A stretch of 5,693 bases of DNA from Anaerolineae bacterium (GTDB lineage Bacteria > Chloroflexota > Anaerolineae > Anaerolineales > Anaerolineaceae): contig JACRAG010000187.1 of the NCBI GenBank assembly GCA_016213455.1, forward strand, positions 1-5,693, in the 5' to 3' direction. The notes below the pieces were generated by a model. That model searched no databases, had not been told where the DNA came from, and saw nothing but the letters and a program-made list of their open reading frames with translations. The position numbers were made by a program, and so were the translations under genes. Positions 1 to 5,693 of this stretch are shown here, in pieces. Numbering within the stretch: position 1 is the first letter of the stretch; the number at the start of each line of letters is the position of its first letter.

Positions 1-1891
1 TGAGGACAGCCATGACCTGGGTGTGCTCCGAAAACAAGGTGTGCGCCCGGTCATCCGCCAGCAGTCCCTGCGTTTCGTCCCAAAAGGCACTGAAACTGAC
101 CCGGGCCAGGTCACCGGCCCACTGCGCGTAATGCGCCGCAAAGGCGGCTTCACCGGCGCGGGTTTCCAGGTCGGCTGCCAGGGTGAGGGCGTATACCAGC
201 TGCCAGTTGAGCAGGGCGCTCTCGCCTGCCAGACCGTCCGGCGGCACCCCGGCATCCCGGTCCCAATCCGGAACCCAATCCATGATGTTCCAGCCGTAGG
301 GGGCCTGCAGCAGGCCTGAATGTGTGGACAGATGGCGGCGGAAGGCTTCTAGGGTGGCGCGCATGCCGGGCAGCAGCGCGCGGACAAAGTCGGGGTCGTC
401 GCGCCAATAAAGATAGTCGCGCAGCATGTGGATCCACCACAGCGAGTAGGGCGCAATGAGCTGGGTCTTGTGACTCGGGTAGCGGGACTGCAGGAAACCG
501 TCCGGCAGCCGCGAGGAGTCGTACAGGCGTATGGCTTTGCGCACCAGGCGGTTAACGCCGGACATCACGTAATGGCACAAGCTCTGCACCAGCACGTCAC
601 CGGTATATTGCTGTTCTTCGTAATACGGCGTATCGACGATGATCTCGTTGGCGTTGGTTTGCAGACCGCGCACCAGCAGGGGCAGGGTTTCGCGCAGACG
701 GGTGTCAGCGGGCTGAAAGTCGCTTTCCATCTCCAACGGGTAGCGGGTTTCCTCCAGCGCCAGGGCGTGCAGGGTGAGCGGCTCGCCGGCGGTGGCGACC
801 AGCAGTTCCAGATAGCGCCCGGCTTGCCACCACAGGGGTGCAAAGCGGGCCTGAGCCGAACCGTCTGGCAGGTATTCGTCAGCCAGGCCGGTCAGGTATT
901 TGCCCGCAAGCTCGTCGCGGTGACCCTTGTGGGTGTTCCAGGGGTCGGGCGCGGCGCGCCCCGATTCCTCCCAGCTCAGACGGATGAGCGCGCCGGCTCC
1001 GCCGGATACGATCATCTCCGGGTAGGCCACCAGGTAGTCTTGCAGGTCGAAAACCACGCGGCGAATGCAATGGGGCGGCAGGGTGATTTCTGCACCGGCG
1101 GCGAACGCCTGCCAGTCGTCCAGCGAGGCAGCTGCACCGCCGACCGTGCTGCCTTCGACCAGTGGAATGGCCTGAACTGCGCTGCGTTCGCTGGTGGGTG
1201 GCGCGCTGACCGAACGAACTTTGCCGGGGCGATGAATACGGCTGAGCAGCGGCAGCAATGTGGCGGGCTGCAGCCTGCGCTTGCGGTGGAGGTCCCAGTC
1301 CACGATGCGATCCATGGCGCGGGTTGTCCGCCGCGCGGGCTGCCAGGGCAGGGTGTGCAGCCGACCCAGTTCCGGGAAGGGGGCCGAGATGCGAAAGCGG
1401 TCGCCGCGCCAGACAGCCGGCATGGGGTCGATGAAATCCCATCCGGGGAGCGGGCAGGTCTGCCAATCTGCCAGACCGGTGCTCAACCCCACTTGCTCTC
1501 CCTCGACCGCAAACAGGAACCCGGGCTGTACGCTCATCTGGGCTTCGGCGCGGCGTTCTCCCAGCGACCAGACCACAGCCCAAAAGGTGTGCGCGCCGGG
1601 GGTGATGGTGGTTTCGAACGACTCGTAAAACCAGTTCATCGGGTCGCCAAGCTCCGGTCCGCGGCCCAGGCGTTGATCGTCAAGATAGAGGATGTAGCGT
1701 TCGTCGGCGCTGACGTGGAAGCGCAGCGTCTGCGGCGAGTCAAAGCTCAATGGCAGCCTGTAGGCGCAGACAAAAGGCGGTGTTCCGGCGGCGGGGTTGT
1801 CCACCCACCAGGCAGGCCATGTAAAACGCTCATTCCAGCGCGCGGCAGGGTCGTGTTCCGAAAAAGGCGATTGGCTTGAAAAAATTCTCAT
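1..1891 (-). CDS. Alpha-L-rhamnosidase, GH78 family (C-terminus cut off by window edge)
   Basis: Predicted to hydrolyse terminal alpha-L-rhamnose from oligosaccharides by the inverting GH78 mechanism. I translated the minus strand: 630 residues without a stop, running off the window. No signal peptide is seen (it begins MRIFSSQSPFSEHD), so it is probably cytoplasmic. Residues about 35-125 resemble the N-terminal beta-sandwich of bacterial rhamnosidases (SADERYILYLDDQRLGRGPE). Residues about 275-370 form a second beta domain ending in PLWWQAGRYLELL (W354, W355), a typical block just before the (alpha/alpha)6 barrel. The barrel carries DTPYYEEQQYTGD at 420-432. D420, E425 and D432 match the spacing of Asp567, Glu572 and Asp579 in Bacillus sp. 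GL1 RhaB, where the Glu is, as I recall, the general acid. A DWVPDW block lies at 538-543. The catalytic-base region would lie beyond the window. The ATG at 1891 is the first after an in-frame stop near 1946-1948; its Shine-Dalgarno is weak (GGATC, 7 bases away). It is divergent from the GH30 gene and shares its operator type. Family members are usually 750-1000 residues. Confidence 0.93.
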   Translation of the reverse strand, partial: MRIFSSQSPFSEHDPAARWNERFTWPAWWVDNPAAGTPPFVCAYRLPLSFDSPQTLRFHVSADERYILYLDDQRLGRGPELGDPMNWFYESFETTITPGAHTFWAVVWSLGERRAEAQMSVQPGFLFAVEGEQVGLSTGLADWQTCPLPGWDFIDPMPAVWRGDRFRISAPFPELGRLHTLPWQPARRTTRAMDRIVDWDLHRKRRLQPATLLPLLSRIHRPGKVRSVSAPPTSERSAVQAIPLVEGSTVGGAAASLDDWQAFAAGAEITLPPHCIRRVVFDLQDYLVAYPEMIVSGGAGALIRLSWEESGRAAPDPWNTHKGHRDELAGKYLTGLADEYLPDGSAQARFAPLWWQAGRYLELLVATAGEPLTLHALALEETRYPLEMESDFQPADTRLRETLPLLVRGLQTNANEIIVDTPYYEEQQYTGDVLVQSLCHYVMSGVNRLVRKAIRLYDSSRLPDGFLQSRYPSHKTQLIAPYSLWWIHMLRDYLYWRDDPDFVRALLPGMRATLEAFRRHLSTHSGLLQAPYGWNIMDWVPDWDRDAGVPPDGLAGESALLNWQLVYALTLAADLETRAGEAAFAAHYAQWAGDLARVSFSAFWDETQGLLADDRAHTLFSEHTQVMAVL

Positions 1892-1927
1892 GTTTGCAGA
1901 TCCAGGAAGGATGATTCGAGGAGTCTT

Positions 1928-1944
1928 GTGTGAACGTTCGTTAT
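1928..1944 (-). promoter_or_regulatory. Putative LacI-type operator at the rhamnosidase promoter
   Basis: The minus strand reads ATAACGAACGTTCACAC. The core is a perfect 8-base palindrome, GAACGTTC (1932-1939), with a central CG as is usual for LacI/GalR-family operators. It is identical at 14 of 17 positions to the site at 2079-2095, taken in the direction of the opposite gene. The downstream arm (GTTCACAC) is the better conserved one in both copies. The site covers the predicted transcription start, which fits repression. Assignment to the LacI family rests on the shape of the palindrome, since no regulator gene is in the window. Confidence 0.6.
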
Positions 1945-1971
1945 ATTACTATGCCCGGGTAACGGCGTCAA
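1943..1971 (-). promoter_or_regulatory. Sigma70-type promoter of the rhamnosidase gene
   Basis: Read on the minus strand, a -35 box TTGACG (1971-1966, 5 of 6 to consensus) is followed after exactly 17 bases by TAATAT (1948-1943, 4 of 6). An alternative -10, TATAAC at 1945-1940, is closer to consensus but has a 20-base spacer. Transcription would start near 1936, giving a leader of about 45 bases before the ATG at 1891. The predicted start lies inside the downstream GAACGTTC palindrome, so a bound repressor would block initiation. This is inferred from motif match and position only. Confidence 0.6.
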
Positions 1972-1999
1972 GAAGCCGGATTTGAGGCAAAAAAGCGCT

Positions 2000-2027
2000 C
2001 AAAAACCCCACACAAGGCCGGTTTTTG
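2000..2027. repeat. 8-base inverted repeat between the divergent promoters
   Basis: CAAAAACC at 2000-2007 is exactly complementary to GGTTTTTG at 2020-2027, with a 12-base spacer. It lies between the two -35 boxes (1971 and 2048). It could be a binding site for a second regulator. It could also be a weak hairpin that stops stray antisense transcripts: on the minus strand it is soon followed by a run of six T. With only 8 mostly A:T pairs it could also be chance. Confidence 0.35.
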
Positions 2028-2047
2028 GGAGATTGGTGCGCCTGGTG

Positions 2048-2076
2048 TTGTCAATTTCCGGTGAACACAATATACT
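2048..2076 (+). promoter_or_regulatory. Sigma70-type promoter of the GH30 lipoprotein gene
   Basis: A -35 box TTGTCA (2048-2053, 5 of 6) and a -10 box TATACT (2071-2076, 5 of 6) are separated by the optimal 17 bases. The region is visibly richer in AT than the flanking genes. Transcription would begin near 2083, at the left edge of the GAACGTTC operator core, leaving a leader of about 53 bases before the ATG at 2136. Confidence 0.7.
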
Positions 2077-2078
2077 AC

Positions 2079-2095
2079 ATTATGAACGTTCTCAC
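2079..2095 (+). promoter_or_regulatory. Putative LacI-type operator at the GH30 promoter
   Basis: The plus strand reads ATTATGAACGTTCTCAC, with the perfect palindrome GAACGTTC at 2084-2091. It is the mirror partner of the site at 1928-1944; core centres are 152 bases apart. The strong arm (GTTCTCAC) points towards the GH30 gene, just as the other copy's strong arm points towards the rhamnosidase gene. It begins two bases after the -10 box and spans the predicted transcription start, so a bound repressor would block transcription. Confidence 0.6.
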
Positions 2096-2114
2096 GATAT
2101 GAAACCCCATCTCA

Positions 2115-2123
2115 GGGGGAAGG
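2115..2123 (+). promoter_or_regulatory. Ribosome binding region of the GH30 gene
   Basis: A purine run GGGGGAAGG ends 12 bases before the ATG at 2136. The spacing is slightly long, but no other ATG, GTG or TTG lies in frame between them, so it supports the ATG as the start. The first G residues could pair with CCCC at 2105-2108 through a six-base loop, a small stem that may partly mask the site. Confidence 0.55.
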
Positions 2124-2135
2124 ATTTGCACTGTT

Positions 2136-5100
2136 ATGGAATTCTCCAGCCATTTTTACAGGCGTCTCCGGGTTGTCCGGTTATTTCTGGCGTCCATCAT
2201 CCTCTTCAACCTGTTGGCAGGTTGTACCGCCGGCGCGCCTGCCCCGGTGGTGACCCCCACGACGACGGTGGCAGTGACGCCTTCTTCGACCGAAGCGCCT
2301 GTCGCCACCTGGGACGGATCTGTCGACCCGGCGGTGTGGCAGGGCGGAAGTGACTATCTCATCGAAGGGCGCGAGGATGGGCTGTGGGTGCAGGCCAACA
2401 AGGTCACCGCACAGGCCTATTTTGAAGCGGTTTTTCCACCCATCGACATCCGCGAGGCGCCATTCGCCAGCCTGTCTGCCCTTTCCGACAGGTCAGCCAA
2501 CATCACGGTGGGATTGGCAGATGCCGGTGGGAACGAAGGCTGGCTGCTGGGCAATGCGGCCAACCGTGAAATGGCGCACGGTGCAAACCCCATGACGCAC
2601 AGTTTCGATTTTTCCCGCATGAATATCGACCTGAGCCGGGTGACCGCCATGCGCATCGCCTTTAACCGCGGCACGCCGGGATGCACAGCCCGCGTCAGGT
2701 TGAACGATATATTCCTGGGTGGAAAAGCCGTGCGCAACCTGGGATATGCCCCGCTGCCGGACGTGCAGATGACGGTCGGCGACGCGCCCCTCCCGGTGAG
2801 CCCCCATGCGTTGACCGGCGACGATGCAGGGGCTGCCTGGCGTGTAGAATTCCCGCCGCAGCTGGTCCAATCCGCGCAATGGCGTGACGATCAGCTGGAA
2901 TACACCCTAACCGGACAGCCGGGCAGCGGAACCCTGTACCTGACCGGCAGCAAAGCGGAACGCACGGTCCGCCTGGCTTTTGACCTGAGCGTGACTGAGA
3001 ACCAGCCGCCCAGCCTGGATGGCGTTGCCGCGCAAACCCTGGTGGTTGGGACGGTTGCTGAGCTGCGCCTGACCGGGTTGGATGACGGCGACCCGCATTC
3101 GGCGCAGGACCTGACTCTGTCCGCGCAAAGCCAGAACGAGGCGGTGGCAGCCGTCGATGGGGTGGCGTTTGATCCCCGCAACCGCTGGGCTCGCCTGAGC
3201 CTGCGCGGCGCCTCCGCGGGCAATACCCGCATCACCCTGACCCTCACCGACGACCGGGGCGCCGGCGTAAGCCAGGTCTTCGACGTGGCGGTGTACCCTG
3301 AAATCAACCAGCCGCCGCGCTTTGACAACCTGACCGCCCTGGTCATGGCAGCAGGCAGCCAGGCGCGCCAGGCGCTCACCGGCGTGAGCGGCGGCGAAGC
3401 GGGTGATGGGGTGACCCTGAGCGCGCAGTCTGATCATCCTGGCCTGACGGCTGTGGTCGAAAATGGCGAGCTGGTGCTGACCGCCGCCGCGGATGCAGAG
3501 GGAGTCGCGCAGGTGCAGGTCACCGCCACCGACAACGGCGGCAATGCGCGCAACCAGGGCGACGCCGCCTTCACGCGCAGCCTGGCAGTCACCATCACCC
3601 GTCCATCCATCACCGGCTTGACCGACACCTTTGACGATCCGCAGGTTTCTCCCTCGCTGGCGGGCAGCGGCGAGGGCGCCCACACGCTTTCGATTGAGCA
3701 GGGGGCGCTGCGCGTGGACGTTGACAAATATGCCACCAACACTCAATGGGCCGGTTTGTGGTATGCCCTGCCCTCGGAGCTGGATCTGAGCGCCAACCCG
3801 GTGATCACGCTGCGCCTGAAAGCCGATCGGGAAGCAGCTATGCTGATCTTCCTGTGGGACGCCAACGACGTATACAACACCGCCGGGACGGTGACCGTGC
3901 TGGCGGGCACCGATTGGAAAGAATACACGCTGGACTTTAGCGGCAAGGACCTGGACTCGGAAGGAAAAAAGGTCGATTTTTCGCGCATCAAGTCGCTGCT
4001 GATCAACTTCTCGCCGGGGCTGCTGTATGAGGGCACCTTCTGGCTGGACGATCTGAAGGTGGGCAGCCAGGCGGGCGCGGTCGTGGCGCCGCGTGAGATG
4101 GAGATCCACGCGCCGCTGCAGGTTACCCAACTGCCGGGCAGCGAGTTCAACGCGCAGTTCCCGGTCAGCGGGCTGGCTGGCGGCGAGCAGGTTGCGCTGG
4201 AGAGCGTGGACCCCGGCTTTTTCTCGTCGGCTGCGCTCACACTGGAGGGGAACAACCTGGCGCTGCGATTGAAAACCATGCCAGCGGCGCAGGGTTTCAG
4301 CCGCTTGAAACTGGTTGTGCTTGGGGCGGATGACCGGAAAACTGAAAAGACTCTGGATGTGATTCTACCGCCGGCGGATGCCGTCACCCAGGTGACGGTG
4401 GACCGCAGCCAGCGCTTCCAGACCATGGATGGCTTTGGCGCCTTCCTCGGCAGCGGCATATGGAGCACGCCCAAACAGGACCTGGCGCTGCCGTTCGTGC
4501 AGGACCTGGGCATTTCAGTGGCGCGTTTTGGCGTCATCGACGACGATTTTGAGCCGCGCAACGACAACGCCAACCCCTATGTGACCGACCTGAGCGCTTT
4601 CAACAGCGCCGCCCTGCCGCTGGATTGGATGCGCCGGCTGAAGCAGGAGACCACGATCGACAAGTATATCCTGACGATCTGGAGCCCGCCGGCCTGGATG
4701 AAAAAGAACCGCAGCCTGACCTCGACAGACACGGCGGGGGATAACTTCCTCGAAGAACGCTATTTTGAGGAATATGCTGAGTATCTGAGCGCGCTGGTGC
4801 GCATCGTCAAGGAGCAGACCGGTATCGACCTGTATGCGATTTCGCTGCAGAATGAGCCGCAGTTCAACCAGCCGTATCCGTCTGGCTTGCTGCCTGGGGA
4901 CCGCATGGCGCAGGCGCTCAAAGTGGTGGCGGCGCGCTTTGCCGCGGAGGGGATTGAAACCCGCCTGTTCATGCCCGAAGCGCTGCCTCAGCAAAAGGGC
5001 ATCCAGGAATATATTCGCCAGCTCGACCTGGTGCCCGAAGCCAGCCGGCATACCGACATTATCGCCATTCATAATTACGATACGGATGGCATCCACGTGG

Positions 5101-5639
5101 GTGGCGCAGGCGCCAAAGATTGGGCAGACCTGTACGGATGGGCCAATGCAGCTCGTCCACGCCAGGTGTGGATGACGGAAACCAGCGGTCATCCCGACAA
5201 CTGGACCGGAGCGCGCCTGCTGTTCGGCAACCTGTATAACGCCCTGGTGTACGGCAATGCCTCAGCCTGGGTGTGGTGGTCACTTTCCGCCACAGGCGGC
5301 GACGCGCAGTTCGGGCTGGTGGTGGATAACCAGCCCACCGCACGCTATGCGATATCGCGGCATTTCTACCAGGCTGCCAGGCCAGGCGCCGTGCGGGTGG
5401 GGACGGTGTCGGAGGAGGAAATTTTGAGCGTGGCGTTTGAAAACCCTGACGGTACCCTCGCGGTGGTGCTGTATAACACCGGCAAAGCCCGCCTGGTCTC
5501 CTTCGCGGGCGCCGGCGTCTTGACCGGCGGCTGGGTCTCGCAAAACGGGTTGTTGAGCCTGCCGGTACAGTCCGGCGGAGAACACATCCTGCTGCCGGCG
5601 GATGGGGCTGCCACCCTGATTTTCCAACCCAAGCCATAA
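2136..5639 (+). CDS. Multimodular surface lipoprotein with C-terminal GH30 glycoside hydrolase domain
   Basis: Predicted retaining beta-glycanase anchored to the outside of the membrane, 1167 residues. A basic, hydrophobic signal peptide ends in the lipobox LAGC, with Cys30 as the lipidation site, followed by a Pro/Thr/Ser/Ala-rich tether to about 58. Residues about 58-195 look like a carbohydrate-binding-type beta-sandwich. About 200-285 is another all-beta stretch. 289-388 and 391-490 are two related Ig/cadherin-like repeats, each opening with NQPP. About 496-645 is a CBM4/9/11-like jelly roll (DTFDDP at the start, FWLDDLKVG at the end). About 650-745 is a further Ig-like module. The GH30 domain runs from about 750: DGFGAF at 765-770, WSPPAWMK in an inner strand, acid/base Glu907 in QNEPQ, His979 in IHNYD, nucleophile Glu1015 in WMTETSG, VWW at 1046-1048, and a C-terminal beta domain after about 1075. 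Typical GH30 enzymes are 400-500 residues, so the N-terminal extension is exceptional. Substrate is uncertain: xylan, beta-1,6-galactan or other. Module boundaries are approximate and non-catalytic assignments tentative. Confidence 0.92.
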   Translation: MEFSSHFYRRLRVVRLFLASIILFNLLAGCTAGAPAPVVTPTTTVAVTPSSTEAPVATWDGSVDPAVWQGGSDYLIEGREDGLWVQANKVTAQAYFEAVFPPIDIREAPFASLSALSDRSANITVGLADAGGNEGWLLGNAANREMAHGANPMTHSFDFSRMNIDLSRVTAMRIAFNRGTPGCTARVRLNDIFLGGKAVRNLGYAPLPDVQMTVGDAPLPVSPHALTGDDAGAAWRVEFPPQLVQSAQWRDDQLEYTLTGQPGSGTLYLTGSKAERTVRLAFDLSVTENQPPSLDGVAAQTLVVGTVAELRLTGLDDGDPHSAQDLTLSAQSQNEAVAAVDGVAFDPRNRWARLSLRGASAGNTRITLTLTDDRGAGVSQVFDVAVYPEINQPPRFDNLTALVMAAGSQARQALTGVSGGEAGDGVTLSAQSDHPGLTAVVENGELVLTAAADAEGVAQVQVTATDNGGNARNQGDAAFTRSLAVTITRPSITGLTDTFDDPQVSPSLAGSGEGAHTLSIEQGALRVDVDKYATNTQWAGLWYALPSELDLSANPVITLRLKADREAAMLIFLWDANDVYNTAGTVTVLAGTDWKEYTLDFSGKDLDSEGKKVDFSRIKSLLINFSPGLLYEGTFWLDDLKVGSQAGAVVAPREMEIHAPLQVTQLPGSEFNAQFPVSGLAGGEQVALESVDPGFFSSAALTLEGNNLALRLKTMPAAQGFSRLKLVVLGADDRKTEKTLDVILPPADAVTQVTVDRSQRFQTMDGFGAFLGSGIWSTPKQDLALPFVQDLGISVARFGVIDDDFEPRNDNANPYVTDLSAFNSAALPLDWMRRLKQETTIDKYILTIWSPPAWMKKNRSLTSTDTAGDNFLEERYFEEYAEYLSALVRIVKEQTGIDLYAISLQNEPQFNQPYPSGLLPGDRMAQALKVVAARFAAEGIETRLFMPEALPQQKGIQEYIRQLDLVPEASRHTDIIAIHNYDTDGIHVGGAGAKDWADLYGWANAARPRQVWMTETSGHPDNWTGARLLFGNLYNALVYGNASAWVWWSLSATGGDAQFGLVVDNQPTARYAISRHFYQAARPGAVRVGTVSEEEILSVAFENPDGTLAVVLYNTGKARLVSFAGAGVLTGGWVSQNGLLSLPVQSGGEHILLPADGAATLIFQPKP
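3000..3605 (+). repeat. Two tandem Ig/cadherin-like protein repeats inside the GH30 lipoprotein
   Basis: Two segments starting at residues 289 and 391 (period 102) share a pattern: NQPP at positions 1-4, a Gly at 17, LTG at 24-26, LSAQS at about 40, and a late T-x-T-D-(D/N)-x-G turn before the last strand. NQPP/NQAP openings are common in bacterial cadherin-like and Ig-like spacer repeats of secreted proteins. They probably hold the catalytic domain away from the membrane or help bind the polymer. The two copies are clearly diverged, so this is an old duplication. Confidence 0.65.
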
Positions 5640-5656
5640 GCTGTGGTGGGAACAGC
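5640..5656 (+). other. Small hairpin just after the GH30 stop codon
   Basis: GCTGT (5640-5644) pairs with ACAGC (5652-5656) around a seven-base loop, directly after the TAA. The stem is short and no T run follows, so it is not a convincing intrinsic terminator. It could slow 3' RNA decay between two cistrons or be chance. Confidence 0.25.
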
Positions 5657-5671
5657 CAAGGGCAGATAAAA

Positions 5672-5693
5672 ATGCAAAAGGTGGGCTGGTCAA
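5672..5693 (+). CDS. Possible start of a downstream gene in the same operon (seven codons visible)
   Basis: An ATG at 5672 follows a Shine-Dalgarno-like AAGGG (5658-5662) with a nine-base gap, 32 bases after the GH30 stop codon, and no terminator lies between. The visible residues are MQKVGWS, too few to assign a family. The spacing and lack of a separate promoter would make it co-transcribed with the GH30 gene. It might instead be a chance ATG. Confidence 0.35.

Noticed and set aside
879..1583. A 234-codon minus-strand frame with an ATG start.
   Set aside because: It is in a different frame from the GH78 protein, which is uninterrupted across the same bases; the product is Arg/Pro/His-rich with no motif.
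428..1879. A 483-codon open frame on the plus strand.
   Set aside because: It is antisense to the rhamnosidase, whose minus-strand translation matches GH78 throughout. The plus-strand product is of low complexity, rich in Gly, Gln, Arg and Val with no recognisable motif, as expected for the mirror of a GC-rich gene.
1..1891. Idea that the rhamnosidase gene is broken by frameshifts, since minus-strand open frames with internal starts are fragmented here.
   Set aside because: Hand translation from the ATG at 1891 gives one frame open to the window edge. The apparent fragments are other frames; the true gene simply has its stop outside the window.
1982..2353. A plus-strand frame of 123 codons over the intergenic region and the GH30 start.
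   Set aside because: It runs through the promoter and operator and then out of frame into the lipoprotein gene; its product has no family features.
2907..4130. A 407-codon open frame on the minus strand.
   Set aside because: It is antisense to the GH30 lipoprotein, with no recognisable domain and an Arg/Gln/Gly-rich make-up typical of shadow frames.
5640..5656. Intrinsic terminator after the GH30 gene.
   Set aside because: The stem has only five pairs and no T run follows, so I list it just as a small hairpin.
1..5693. CRISPR array, tRNA or rRNA gene, insertion sequence ends, phage attachment site.
   Set aside because: I saw no regularly spaced repeats, cloverleaf-like segment, transposase motif or long terminal inverted repeats; coding sequence of the two hydrolases fills almost the whole window.

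Overview
This window looks like part of a polysaccharide-utilisation locus from a bacterium with fairly high GC content. It holds two divergently transcribed glycoside hydrolase genes, separated by a 244-base regulatory region, and the possible first codons of a third gene. The taxonomic hint is weak. Moderately high GC, a lipoprotein signal followed directly by an Ala/Pro/Thr/Ser-rich tether, and long mosaic extracellular enzymes would all fit a Chloroflexota (Anaerolineae-like) genome. That is inference only; no phylogenetic marker is present.

Layout. Bases 1-1891 (minus strand) encode the first 630 residues of a family GH78 alpha-L-rhamnosidase with no signal peptide. The frame is open to the window edge, so the C-terminus is missing. 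Bases 1892-2135 are intergenic. They carry two back-to-back sigma70-type promoters, each with a 17-base spacer and each with a near-identical operator built on GAACGTTC over its predicted transcription start. Between the promoters lies an 8-base inverted repeat. Bases 2136-5639 (plus strand) encode a 1167-residue lipoprotein: about 750 residues of beta-sandwich modules followed by a GH30 catalytic domain. After it, a good ribosome binding site and ATG at 5672 suggest another gene in the same direction, of which only seven codons are visible.

How it may work together. The GH30 lipoprotein would sit on the cell surface and cut a polymer. The products would be imported and the cytoplasmic GH78 enzyme would remove L-rhamnose. 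The shared operator suggests one repressor, probably of the LacI type, controls both directions and is relieved by a sugar from the substrate. Its gene is not in the window. The substrate is not settled: rhamnose-capped arabinogalactan, pectic rhamnogalacturonan side chains or another rhamnose-containing plant or microbial glycan are all possible. The GH30 enzyme seems to lack the arginine pair of classical glucuronoxylanases. The most notable points are the mirrored operator-promoter design and the unusually large, partly unclassifiable GH30 lipoprotein.
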